A model generated the notes under the pieces. That model searched no databases. It saw nothing but the letters and a program-made list of their open reading frames with translations, and was not told where the DNA came from. From the NCBI GenBank assembly GCA_003170135.1, contig PMZR01000133.1, positions 61,963 through 102,001 of the forward strand: a DNA stretch of 40,039 bases, given 5' to 3'. This document shows, piece after piece, positions 1 to 9,841 of the stretch. This DNA comes from Acidobacteriota bacterium. GTDB taxonomy: Bacteria; Acidobacteriota; Vicinamibacteria; Vicinamibacterales; Fen-181. Position 1 is the first letter of the stretch. The number at the start of each line of letters is the position of its first letter. A program made the position numbers and the translations under genes.

Positions 1-549
1 ATCATGAAGTTCACCGAGGGCGCCTTCCGCGATTGGGGGTACGAGGTTGCCAAGGCCGAGTTCCGGGACGCCGTCGTCACCGAGGAGGAGATCGCGGCTG
101 GCGCCTCCCGCGACGGGAAGCTCCTCATCAACGATCGGATCGCCGACAGCGTGTTCCAGCAGATCCTGACGCGCACGGCCGAGTACGACGTGTTCGCGAC
201 GCCGAACCTCAACGGCGACTACCTGTCCGACGCCTGCGCGGCGCAGGTCGGCGGCCTGGGCATGGCGCCGGGCGCGAACATCGGCGACGAGATCGCGTTC
301 TTCGAGGCGACGCACGGCACGGCGCCCAAGTACGCCGGCAAGGACGTCATCAATCCCGGCTCGGTCATCCTGTCCGGCGTGATGATGCTCGATCATCTCG
401 GCTGGTCCGAGGCCGCGCGGCTCATCGAGCACGGGCTCGAGAAGACCGTCCAGCAGCGGCGCGTCACCTACGACCTGGCCCGCCAGATGGAAGGGGCGAC
501 CGAGTTGAAGACCTCGCAGTTCGCCGACGCGATTATTGGAAACATGTAA
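1..549 (+). CDS. icd: NADP-dependent isocitrate dehydrogenase, C-terminal part (5' end outside window)
   Basis: This is the C-terminal 182 or so residues of isocitrate dehydrogenase, which oxidises isocitrate to 2-oxoglutarate with reduction of NADP in the cytoplasmic TCA cycle. The reading frame is open from base 1, so the real start lies upstream. Recognisable segments are NLNGDYLSDACAAQVGG, the metal/substrate region GLGMAPGANIGD, and the cofactor-binding stretch FEATHGTAPKYAGKD, in the order and spacing of Escherichia coli Icd. The protein ends in DAIIGNM, like the E. coli DAIIENM end, so the C terminus is intact. It is followed by mdh on the same strand after a gap holding a short-repeat array, and the two are probably co-transcribed. 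Monomeric-type Icd and isopropylmalate dehydrogenase are excluded by these motifs. Confidence 0.95.
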   Translation: MMKFTEGAFRDWGYEVAKAEFRDAVVTEEEIAAGASRDGKLLINDRIADSVFQQILTRTAEYDVFATPNLNGDYLSDACAAQVGGLGMAPGANIGDEIAFFEATHGTAPKYAGKDVINPGSVILSGVMMLDHLGWSEAARLIEHGLEKTVQQRRVTYDLARQMEGATELKTSQFADAIIGNM

Positions 550-551
550 AC

Positions 552-634
552 AGTCCGGAGTCCGGATTCCGATGTCCTCGGACCTCGGACCTCGGACTTC
601 GGACTTCGGAACATCGGACTTCGGAACATCGGAC
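552..634 (+). repeat. Intergenic short direct-repeat array (CGGACTTCGGA family)
   Basis: The icd-mdh gap is filled by degenerate copies of an 8-9 nt word such as CTCGGAC, CTTCGGA and ACATCGGA repeated head to tail. The array begins 2 nt after the icd stop and ends just before a good ribosome binding site (AAGGAG, 638-643) for mdh at 652. There is no spacer/repeat alternation, so it is not CRISPR. Related words reappear before hisS near 14182. Confidence 0.8.
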
Positions 635-651
635 GACAAGGAGCGCCATAC

Positions 652-1605
652 ATGCTGAACAAGATCGGGCTCATCGGTGGCGGGAACATCGGGGGAGTGC
701 TGGCGCAGGAGCTGTTCCGGCGGAACCTGGCCAAGACGGTTGCGCTGATGGACGTGAAGGGGCCCGACCTCGCGAAAGGCAAGTGCCTGGACATCGCGGA
801 GGGCAGCCCCATCATCGGCACCGATGTGCGATATGCCGCCGGCAAGGACTACGACGTGCTGCAGGGCGCGGATCTGGTCATCAACACCGCCGGCGTGCCG
901 CGCACGAAGCGGCCGGACGGCACGATCCCCACGCGCGAGGAACTGCTGGCCACGAACCTGCAGATTACCGACCAGGTGGCCGAGGGGATCCGGCGCTACT
1001 GCCCGGACGCGATCGTGCTGTCGATTGCCAACCCGCTCGACGCGATCGTGTATCGGCTGTACCAGAAGCTGCACCCGCCCAAGCACAAGCTGATGGGGAT
1101 GGCCGGCGAGCTCGATTCGGCCCGCTACCGCTACTTCGTCGCGCAGGCGGCCGGCGTCTCGGTCGAGAACGTGGTGGCGATGGTGCTCGGCGGACATGGC
1201 GACGACATGGTGCCGATCAGGAGCTGCTGCCGCATCGCGGGCATGCCGGCGACCAAGTTCGTCGACGAGAAGACGCTGACCGATATCGAGACGCGCACCC
1301 GCAAGGCGGGCGGCGAGGTGATCGGCATGCTCGGGGTGGGGTCCGCGTTCGTGTCGCCGGCGCTGGCCGCGCTCGAGATGGTCGAGGCGATTGTCTTCGA
1401 CAAGAAGAAGATCATCGCGACCTGCGCCCTGCTCGAGGGCGAGTACGGGGTGCAGGGGCTGTTTGTCGGCGTGCCGGTCGTGCTCGGCAGGAACGGCGTC
1501 GAGAAGATCATCCAGCTCGATCTGACGCCGGAAGAGAAGGCCGCCTTCGAGAAGAGCGTCGCCGCCGTGAAGAAGACGGCCGACGAGGTGCTCGCAGTGG
1601 CGTAG
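652..1605 (+). CDS. mdh: Malate dehydrogenase (LDH-like family)
   Basis: Interconverts malate and oxaloacetate with NAD in the TCA cycle. The 317-residue length fits the LDH-like MDH family. Visible elements are the Rossmann motif GGGNIGG (9-15), the NAD-ribose acidic residue D34, substrate arginines R84/R87 and R158, the NP of SIANPLD (127-128), the D155-x2-R158 pair, and catalytic H182 in GGHGDDMVP. The start is supported by AAGGAG 8 nt upstream. One oddity is the mobile substrate loop, PRTKRPDGTIPTREELL. It is about five residues longer than the usual PRKPGMSRDDLL form. The overall motifs still favour malate over lactate dehydrogenase. The gene ends at a bidirectional hairpin facing sdhB. 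Confidence 0.93.
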   Translation: MLNKIGLIGGGNIGGVLAQELFRRNLAKTVALMDVKGPDLAKGKCLDIAEGSPIIGTDVRYAAGKDYDVLQGADLVINTAGVPRTKRPDGTIPTREELLATNLQITDQVAEGIRRYCPDAIVLSIANPLDAIVYRLYQKLHPPKHKLMGMAGELDSARYRYFVAQAAGVSVENVVAMVLGGHGDDMVPIRSCCRIAGMPATKFVDEKTLTDIETRTRKAGGEVIGMLGVGSAFVSPALAALEMVEAIVFDKKKIIATCALLEGEYGVQGLFVGVPVVLGRNGVEKIIQLDLTPEEKAAFEKSVAAVKKTADEVLAVA

Positions 1606-1621
1606 GGCCACCGATGACATG

Positions 1622-1645
1622 GTAGGGGCACAACATGGTGTGCCC

Positions 1646-1652
<7 letters not shown>
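1622..1652. terminator. Bidirectional hairpin terminator between mdh and sdhB
   Basis: Perfect 11-bp stem GTAGGGGCACA (1622-1632) / TGTGCCCCTAC (1639-1649) with a 6-nt loop, followed on the plus strand by TTTCTCC. It sits 16 nt after the mdh stop. The sdhB stop codon (1646-1648, minus strand) lies inside the right arm, so it can serve both converging genes. The T-tract is short on the plus side and absent on the minus side. Confidence 0.75.
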
Positions 1653-2398
<746 letters not shown>

Positions 2399-2406
2399 GG
2401 GCGCAT

Positions 2407-2598
2407 CTGTGATGTGCGACGTGCGACGTGCGGCGTGCGCCTGCCAGGTGCCTGGTGCAGCGGTTACGTGCCAGGTGCGGCGTCCGCGACGGCGTGCCGG
2501 GCGCACCGAGCACCACGCGCCGTGCCCTTCGCACCCCGCACCGCACCTCGCACTTCGCACCCCGCACCGCACCTCGCACCCCGCACCCGCACCTCGCA
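2407..2598 (-). repeat. Intergenic short direct-repeat array (GTGCGA/GCACCTCGCA family)
   Basis: About 190 nt between sdhA stop and sdhB start, built of degenerate copies of GTGCGACGTGCGA (plus strand, 2413-2470) and CGCACCTCGCACTTCGCACC (plus strand, 2527-2598). On the coding strand the second block reads as repeated GGTGCGAGGTGCG-like words. The array begins right at the sdhA stop and ends about 10 nt before sdhB. The two blocks are partly complementary and could fold into a long hairpin. The same word family occurs at 30537-30650. This is the longest break inside the otherwise tight sdh operon. Confidence 0.8.
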
Positions 2599-4547
<1,949 letters not shown>

Positions 4548-4551
<4 letters not shown>

Positions 4552-5222
4552 GAGCGTCCCCCGAGGAAGTACACCCAGATGGGGATGAAGAAGAAGCCGC
4601 CGGCGATGAGGATGGCCACGACCTTCCCCAGCCAGACGATTCCGGCGTTCGATCGCGAGTAGTGCAAGCCCAGCGATTCGAAGGCGCTTGCGAACCCGTG
4701 CCAGAGGTGCAAGCCGAGCAGCACGAGGCACAGCTCGTAGAACACGACCCAGAGCGGGTCGTGGAACGTGCCCGTGACCAGGCCGTAGAGATTTTCCTCG
4801 TGGGTGGGGCCGACCAGCCGCACGTTGCCGTACTTGAACATCTTGACGTGCAGCACGATGAACCCGAGCGTGATGAGGCCCGTGTAGATCATCGTGGACG
4901 AGGCGACGCTCTTGCGGCTCGGGTCGCCGGCCCACTTCTTCCGGGAGTAGGGCTCGGGGCGCGCCTTGCGGTTGTCCCACCACATGGCGATCGCTTTGTA
5001 CACGTGGATGATGAAGATGGCGACCAGGCCGATCTCGACGGGCACCAGCAGGGGATTGCTGAGCAGCATCGCCGCATAACCGTTGTAGGTGGCGGCGCCG
5101 AGCAGGAGCAGCAGGTTCCCGACCAGGTGCACGATCAGGTACAGAAAGAGGGCGAGCCCCGTCACCGCGATCAACAGCTTCGTACTGATCGTGCTGGTCT
5201 CGAACAGCGATCGTCTCGCCAT
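4548..5222 (-). CDS. sdhC: Succinate dehydrogenase cytochrome b558 subunit
   Basis: Membrane anchor of complex II, holding heme and the quinone site. The 224 residues form about five hydrophobic helices, as in the single-subunit type B anchors of Bacillus and Bacteroidetes. No sdhD is present. Candidate heme-ligand histidines at helix positions are H32, H73, H125 and H172 (with H175 nearby). It is the first gene of sdhCAB. GGAG lies 5 nt before the ATG, and a promoter sits about 55 nt upstream (5276-5305). The stop codon overlaps the sdhA start. The family is variable, but the gene order and helix pattern make the call secure. Confidence 0.93.
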
Positions 5223-5275
5223 GGCGACTCCGCGTCGTGCGTACGCCCCGGTTGTTCTTCGTCTTGCCCAAGCCG

Positions 5276-5305
5276 ATTGTACTGCTGCGTATCGCGGTGC
5301 GGCAA
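5276..5305 (-). promoter_or_regulatory. Sigma70-type promoter for sdhCAB
   Basis: Read on the minus strand: -35 TTGCCG (5305-5300), 18-nt spacer, -10 TACAAT (5281-5276). The predicted transcription start near 5269 gives a leader of about 45 nt with GGAG 5 nt before the sdhC ATG. Confidence 0.6.
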
Positions 5306-5483
5306 GACAAAGACCGATGGGGGAGCCGGCACGCTCGAGGCTGCCCGCTCACCGAAAGGGCCAGCCCTGCGGCGCGCGCGGATCGCGCCTCGGCGACTGG
5401 AGGCGACTGCAGACTGGAAGCGACCCCGGAGGCGAGGGCGGCGACCGCGCCGCGCAGTGGCGCTTGTTGCCGCTCTTTGCGGC

Positions 5484-5512
5484 TTGACGTGCGCGCGTGG
5501 CCTGATTAGCAT
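5484..5512 (+). promoter_or_regulatory. Sigma70-type promoter for sucCD
   Basis: TTGACG (5484-5489), 17-nt spacer, TAGCAT (5507-5512). The predicted start near 5519 leaves a leader of about 108 nt before sucC. Exactly the same hexamer pair and spacing occur before phoH (17405-17433), which raises confidence in both. Confidence 0.6.
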
Positions 5513-5627
5513 GACGGGTGCTGAACCGCGCATGGACCACCGGCTGGTGCGCCGCGGGTTTCCGGGCCTCGCGGCGATCGCCGGTCGGCTTCTTTCCCCG
5601 ACATCCGCCCGTGACACAACACGTCCA

Positions 5628-6803
5628 GTGAAAATCCACGAGTATCAGGCGAAGGCGATTCTCGCCAGCTACCAGGTTCCGATCCCGCAGGGCGAAGTGG
5701 CCTGCAACGCGGGCGAGGCCGGGACGCTCGCCAGGCGTCTGGGCGGCACGGTCGTCGTCAAGGCCCAGATCCACGCCGGTGGCCGCGGCAAGGGCGGCGG
5801 CGTCAAGCTGGCCCGATCGCCCGAGGAAGCCGAGGTTATCGCGGGCGAGATGATCGGCATGAAACTGGTCACGCACCAGACCGGCCCCGAGGGCCGCGAG
5901 GTCAAGCGGGTGCTGGTCGAGCAGGGCCTGCAGATTGCCCGCGAGCTGTACCTCGGCCTCGTCATCGACCGGGCGGCCGAGCGGCCGGTGATGATGGCCA
6001 GTCCGGCCGGCGGAATGGAGATCGAGAAGGTCGCCGAGGAGACGCCTGACCTGATCTTCAAGGAGTACATCGACCCGCGCGTCGGCTTCCAGCCGTTCCA
6101 GGCCCGGAAGCTCGCCTTCGCGCTGGGTCTCGCGGGGCCGAGCGTGAACAAGGCCGCGACGCTGATGGGGGCGGTCTACAAGGCGTTCACCGGCACGGAC
6201 GCGTCGCTCGTCGAGATCAACCCGCTCGTCGTCACCGCCGACGGCGAGATGCTGGCGCTCGACGCGAAGATGACCATCGACGACAACGCGCTCTACCGCC
6301 ACGAGACCGTGCGCGAGCTGCGCGACCTGGCCGAAGAGGATCCGCTCGAGGTCGAGGCCTCGAAGTACTCACTGAACTACATCCGCCTCGACGGCACGAT
6401 CGGCTGCATGGTGAACGGCGCCGGCCTCGCGATGGCGACGATGGACATCATCAAGCTGGCGGGCGGGGAGCCGGCGAATTTCCTCGACGTGGGCGGCGGC
6501 GCGAACGCCGAGCAGATTCGCAACGCGTTCAAGATCCTGATGTCGGACCAGAACGTCCGCGCCGTCTTCGTCAACATCTTCGGCGGCATCCTGCGATGCG
6601 ACGTCCTGGCCGAGGGCCTCGTCAAGGCGGTGCGCGAGCTCAGCGTGAAGGTGCCGATCGTCATCCGGATGGAGGGCACCAACGTCGAGAAGGGCAAGCA
6701 GATGCTCCAGGAGAGCGGCCTGAACTTCACGACCGCGGACCGCATGGACGAAGGCGCGGCCAAGGTGGTCGCGCTCAGCAAGGCCGCCGCGGCCGGTCGC
6801 TGA
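5628..6803 (+). CDS. sucC: Succinyl-CoA synthetase beta subunit (ADP-forming)
   Basis: With SucD it interconverts succinyl-CoA and succinate, coupled to nucleotide phosphorylation. The start is taken as GTG at 5628, giving (M)KIHEYQAKAILASY, the invariant family N terminus, and 391 residues against about 388 usual. No Shine-Dalgarno is visible. Motifs include the ATP-grasp glycine loop IHAGGRGKGGGVKLA, the metal and grasp residues of DASLVEINPLVV, and the C-terminal CoA-ligase region FLDVGGGANAEQI and NIFGGILRCDVLAEG. The partner sucD follows after a 70-nt repeat-array gap. Being next to korAB and sdhCAB fits conversion of KorAB-derived succinyl-CoA to succinate. Confidence 0.95.
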   Translation: MKIHEYQAKAILASYQVPIPQGEVACNAGEAGTLARRLGGTVVVKAQIHAGGRGKGGGVKLARSPEEAEVIAGEMIGMKLVTHQTGPEGREVKRVLVEQGLQIARELYLGLVIDRAAERPVMMASPAGGMEIEKVAEETPDLIFKEYIDPRVGFQPFQARKLAFALGLAGPSVNKAATLMGAVYKAFTGTDASLVEINPLVVTADGEMLALDAKMTIDDNALYRHETVRELRDLAEEDPLEVEASKYSLNYIRLDGTIGCMVNGAGLAMATMDIIKLAGGEPANFLDVGGGANAEQIRNAFKILMSDQNVRAVFVNIFGGILRCDVLAEGLVKAVRELSVKVPIVIRMEGTNVEKGKQMLQESGLNFTTADRMDEGAAKVVALSKAAAAGR

Positions 6804-6860
6804 CGCAACGACCAACGACCAAGACCAACGACCAAGACCAACAACGAACGACCAACGACC
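6804..6860 (+). repeat. Intergenic short direct-repeat array (CGACCAACGACCAA family)
   Basis: Copies of AACGACC and AAGACC repeated between sucC and sucD, starting at the sucC stop and ending 13 nt before the sucD ATG. A 27-nt run beginning CGACCAAGACCAACGACC is identical to part of the array before mutL (28722-28781), and a second shared run, ACGACCAACGACCA, follows in the same order. The two arrays look homologous although they are 22 kb apart. Confidence 0.85.
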
Positions 6861-6873
6861 AATTGAGAGATCT

Positions 6874-7746
6874 ATGTCTGTCCTGATCGACACCTCCACC
6901 CGGCTGCTCGTGCAGGGCCTGACCGGCCGCGAAGGCACGTTTCACGGTAAACAGGCGGCCGCCTATGGAACCACGGTGGTCGGCGGCACGAGCCCCGGCA
7001 AGGGCGGCACGACGCACGAGGGCTGGCCGGTGTTCAACACGGTCGCCGACGCGGTGAAGGAAACGGGCGCGAACACGTCGGTCGTGTTCGTGCCGCCGGC
7101 CTTCGCCGCCGACGCCGTCATGGAAGCGGCGGATGCGGGCATCGGGCTGGTCGTGTGCATCACCGAAGGCATCCCGACGCTCGACATGATGCGCGCCCTG
7201 ACGTTCCTCGACGGCAAGGCGACGCGCCTGATCGGGCCGAACTGTCCGGGACTGATCTCGCCGGGCAAGAGCAAGGCGGGCATCATTCCCGGCCACATCT
7301 GCAAGCAGGGCCGCGTCGGCATCGTGTCGCGCAGCGGGACGTTGACCTACGAGGCGATCTTCCAGCTCACGAACCTGGGCCTCGGCGAAACGACCTGCAT
7401 CGGCATCGGCGGCGACCCGCTCATCGGCACGACGTTCGTCGATGCCCTGCGCCTGTTCAACGCGGACCCGGAAACCGAGGCCGTGGTGCTCATCGGCGAG
7501 ATCGGCGGCACCGCGGAAGAGGAAGCCGCCGCGCTCGTCAAACGCGAGTTCAAGAAGCCCGTCGTCGGCTTCATCGCCGGGCAGACCGCACCCCCGGGCC
7601 GCCGCATGGGGCACGCGGGCGCGATCATCGCCGGCGGCAAGGGCACGGCCGCCGAGAAGATGGCGGCGCTCACCGCCGCGGGCGTTCGCGTCGTGAAGAG
7701 CCCGGCCGACATCGGCGCCGCGGTGGTGCAGGTGCTGAAGCATTAA
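6874..7746 (+). CDS. sucD: Succinyl-CoA synthetase alpha subunit
   Basis: Alpha subunit that carries the phosphohistidine intermediate and binds CoA. It has 290 residues, the family norm. Visible are the N-terminal CoA-binding Rossmann region LLVQGLTGREGTFH, the nucleotide-loop motif GPNCPGLISPG (121-131), VSRSGTLTYE (151-160), and the phosphorylated histidine H247 in PGRRMGHAGAI. The start ATG is preceded by TTGAGAG. It pairs with sucC upstream and closes the TCA block. The next gene begins after another repeat array. Confidence 0.96.
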   Translation: MSVLIDTSTRLLVQGLTGREGTFHGKQAAAYGTTVVGGTSPGKGGTTHEGWPVFNTVADAVKETGANTSVVFVPPAFAADAVMEAADAGIGLVVCITEGIPTLDMMRALTFLDGKATRLIGPNCPGLISPGKSKAGIIPGHICKQGRVGIVSRSGTLTYEAIFQLTNLGLGETTCIGIGGDPLIGTTFVDALRLFNADPETEAVVLIGEIGGTAEEEAAALVKREFKKPVVGFIAGQTAPPGRRMGHAGAIIAGGKGTAAEKMAALTAAGVRVVKSPADIGAAVVQVLKH

Positions 7747-7790
7747 GAGTAGACAGTAGGCAGTAGAGAGCAGGCAATAGAGAGACGAAA
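7747..7790 (+). repeat. Intergenic short direct-repeat array (GTAGACAGTAGGCAGTAG family)
   Basis: Repeats of AGTAGACAGTAGGCAGTAG-type words start at the sucD stop. The rest of the gap to the GTG start at 7865 is non-repetitive, without a visible promoter or Shine-Dalgarno. Related words occur at 14150-14170 and 28480-28545. Confidence 0.7.
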
Positions 7791-7864
7791 CCGGGGAAAC
7801 CGGGCGCGCCACCACGCCGCGGCATCGCGCTCGCCATCTACGGCCTCCTGTCTACTAACTTCTT

Positions 7865-9631
7865 GTGATCCCCCTCTTTCCCACCTTCGCCCTCGGCGCC
7901 ATCGCGCTGGTGGCCGTCGGCAGTTCCCTCCATCAGCGGAAGAAGCGTCGCGCGGTCCGCGACCGCCTGCGCGCGGATTGGGGCCATCCGAAGAACGTCG
8001 CCCGCGATCTTCCGCTGGTCGCCTCTTATCACCAGGCGGTCTCGGCCGATGGCGCCGGTGCGGTTGGCGACCGCACGTGGCAGGACCTCGATCTCGATGC
8101 CGTCTTCCGGTTCCTCGATCGGACCGAGAGCAGCGTCGGCTGCCAGAGCCTCTACCATCGCCTGCGGTCGACGGCGCATTCGCCACAGGATCTCGCTGCG
8201 TTCGACGAGATTGTCGAAGCCTTGCGGTACGACGAGGAGACGCGGCTCGACGTCCAGATTGCGGTGCGGGCGCTCGCCGGAAACAGCACGTTCTGGCTGT
8301 GGTCCCTGGTGCTCGAACCGATCGAGCCGCTGCCGCGCTGGGCGGTGATCTACCCGTTGTTCGCCATGGCGATGGCGCTGCTCATCGTCCTGACTGCGGT
8401 GCTTCGCGGGCCGTTTCTGCTGTTGGCGGTGGTCGGTCTGGTCGGCGGTGCCGCGTTGCGCGCGCGGTTTGGCCGTCGGCTCGTGCCGCTGATGGAGCCA
8501 TTCGCCGACATGGTCCGGCTCCTGGCCGTCGCAAAGCGGCTGGGGCGACTCGACCGGCTGCCCGCGGGCATGCGCGCACGCCTGGCGGAGCGCCTCCCCG
8601 CGCTCGCGCGGCTCCGCCGCTCGGCGGGATGGCTCGGGCGCGCGCAGACGGCCAGCCTCGACCTCGGCGGCCTCGCCATCGAGTACCTCAATCTGCTGTT
8701 TTGCCTCGACGCCAACGCCGCGATGATCGGCGCGCGGGAACTGCGCGCGCACCAGGCGGACGTCCACCGGGTGTTGCTGGCTGTGGGCGAACTCGACGCG
8801 GCGTTGAGCGTCGCTTCCATGCGCGACGGCAACGACGCGTGGACGCGGCCGGTCTTCGCGCCCGATGACGAGCCGGTGGTGTTCACCGACGTCAGGCACC
8901 CGCTGCTCCGGAACGCGGTGGCGAACTCGGTGACGCTTGGTCCGCCGGCAGGCCTGCTCGTCACGGGCGCGAACATGACGGGGAAGTCGACATTCCTGCG
9001 CACGGTCGGCGTCAACGTCGTGCTCGCGCAGACGATCAACACGGTGTTCGCATCCGCCTACCACGCACCGTGGCTGTCGGTCGAGAGCTGCATTTCGCCA
9101 ACCGACGATCTGCAGGCCGGCAAGAGCTATTACCAGGCGGAAGTCGAAACGCTGGTCGCGATGCTCGCGGCAACGGGGTCACCCGGCTCGCGCCTGTACC
9201 TGTTCGACGAGTTGTTTCGGGGGACGAACACGCTGGACCGCATCGGGGCCGCCAGCGCCGTGCTCGGGTATCTGGTCCGACGTGCGGCGCCCGGTCGCGG
9301 CACCTCAGATGTGGCACAGGGGAGCAGCCGCGCGGCAGATGTGGCACAGGGCTTCAGCCCTGTGAGCGCCAATCGTTGTCTGGTCATCGCCGCCACGCAC
9401 GATCTCGAACTCGTGTCGTTGCTGCCGGACTACGCGGTCGTTCATTTCGCTGACCAGTTGACCGACGCGGGACTGCACTTCGATTACGTCCTGCGCCCCG
9501 GACCGACCACGACGCGCAACGCAATCGCGCTGCTTGGCGTGCTGGGCGCGCCGAAGGAGGTCGTGGCCGACGCGCTGGCCAGGACCGATCGGTTGCGCGC
9601 GGCCGCCGACCCCGAGAGCAAGCAGGACTGA
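7865..9631 (+). CDS. Membrane-anchored MutS-family ATPase of unknown role
   Basis: A 588-residue protein whose C-terminal half is the MutS ATPase: Walker A GANMTGKST (368-376), the downstream stretch ISPTDDLQAGKSYYQAEVE typical of MutS homologues, and Walker B LYLFDELFRGTN with D448/E449. The N-terminal mismatch-recognition and connector domains of MutS are absent. The N terminus instead has a hydrophobic segment (about 1-20), and there are two strong membrane segments at about 159-197. Such MutS-like membrane proteins are known as uncharacterised homologues and should not be called mismatch-repair MutS. The GTG start has no clear Shine-Dalgarno and no in-frame ATG lies nearby. Between Walker B and the last conserved block, residues about 478-500 are encoded by a repeat insertion (9306-9364). 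The stop codon lies in a second palindrome. Confidence 0.8.
   Translation: MIPLFPTFALGAIALVAVGSSLHQRKKRRAVRDRLRADWGHPKNVARDLPLVASYHQAVSADGAGAVGDRTWQDLDLDAVFRFLDRTESSVGCQSLYHRLRSTAHSPQDLAAFDEIVEALRYDEETRLDVQIAVRALAGNSTFWLWSLVLEPIEPLPRWAVIYPLFAMAMALLIVLTAVLRGPFLLLAVVGLVGGAALRARFGRRLVPLMEPFADMVRLLAVAKRLGRLDRLPAGMRARLAERLPALARLRRSAGWLGRAQTASLDLGGLAIEYLNLLFCLDANAAMIGARELRAHQADVHRVLLAVGELDAALSVASMRDGNDAWTRPVFAPDDEPVVFTDVRHPLLRNAVANSVTLGPPAGLLVTGANMTGKSTFLRTVGVNVVLAQTINTVFASAYHAPWLSVESCISPTDDLQAGKSYYQAEVETLVAMLAATGSPGSRLYLFDELFRGTNTLDRIGAASAVLGYLVRRAAPGRGTSDVAQGSSRAADVAQGFSPVSANRCLVIAATHDLELVSLLPDYAVVHFADQLTDAGLHFDYVLRPGPTTTRNAIALLGVLGAPKEVVADALARTDRLRAAADPESKQD
9306..9364 (+). repeat. REP-like palindrome and direct repeat inserted in the MutS-like gene
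   Basis: A 15-nt direct repeat CAGATGTGGCACAGG occurs at 9306-9320 and 9336-9350, exactly 30 nt apart. The second copy runs into a perfect palindrome CACAGGGCTTCAGCCCTGTG (9345-9364, 9-bp arms, 2-nt loop). The unit is in frame and adds low-complexity residues (DVAQGSSRAADVAQGFSP) within a conserved ATPase domain. It looks like a mobile extragenic palindrome that landed in a gene. Confidence 0.75.
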
Positions 9632-9640
9632 AGTCCTGCT
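9621..9640. repeat. REP-like palindrome at the end of the MutS-like gene
   Basis: Perfect palindrome AGCAGGACTGAAGTCCTGCT with 9-bp arms. The TGA stop (9629-9631) lies at its centre. No T-tract follows, so it is not a typical terminator. On the other strand its core is CTTCAG, the same core as the palindrome at 9345-9364, with different arms. Confidence 0.7.
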
Positions 9641-9752
9641 CCACTGCACCGCGCCGCCAGCGCCGTTGGCGACTCGCCGACTACGGACGACCAACGCCTG
9701 ACGCCAACTCGTCGCTTCTTCGTGACCCAAGCCCGGCCGGGCGCAGGGATGC

Positions 9753-9761
9753 TGTTATAAT
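9753..9761 (+). promoter_or_regulatory. Extended -10 promoter for korAB
   Basis: TGTTATAAT: a perfect TATAAT (9756-9761) with the TGn extension and no convincing -35. The predicted start near 9768 leaves about 74 nt of leader before korA. Confidence 0.6.
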
Positions 9762-9841
9762 CGCAGTATCCATGTGAAACAGGCCATCCTGCTTACGGCT
9801 GCGCATTCAGCCGTCCCGGTCTTCTTGCCGTGGGAACAGCC

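Larger units (their letters stand above)
5223..5627. other. Divergent promoter region between sdhC and sucC
   Basis: About 405 nt without a gene. It holds one promoter facing each operon (5276-5305 minus, 5484-5512 plus). Between them, 5306-5483 is GC-rich sequence with loosely repeated GCGACTGGA words near 5394-5425, but no ORF, RNA gene or clear operator. In-frame ATGs upstream of sucC (5511, 5532) would add a non-conserved extension and were not used. Confidence 0.6.

Noticed and set aside
33..1625. 530-residue open frame across icd and mdh, rich in Arg/Gly
   Set aside because: It is the out-of-frame shadow of two well-supported genes. Its composition is the typical result of reading GC-rich codons in another phase.
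2407..2598. CRISPR array
   Set aside because: Repeats are 6-10 nt, degenerate and contiguous, with no unique spacers of constant length. No cas genes are nearby.
5511..5627. N-terminal extension of sucC from ATG 5511 or 5532
   Set aside because: ATG 5511 lies inside the -10 element, and the extra residues do not resemble SucC, whose conserved N terminus begins at 5628.
7865..9631. Canonical mismatch-repair MutS partner for mutL
   Set aside because: It lacks the mismatch-recognition and connector domains and is membrane-anchored, so mutS proper must lie elsewhere.
9621..9640. Rho-independent terminator at the end of the MutS-like gene
   Set aside because: The palindrome has a 2-nt loop and no T-tract. 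It fits a REP-like element better.
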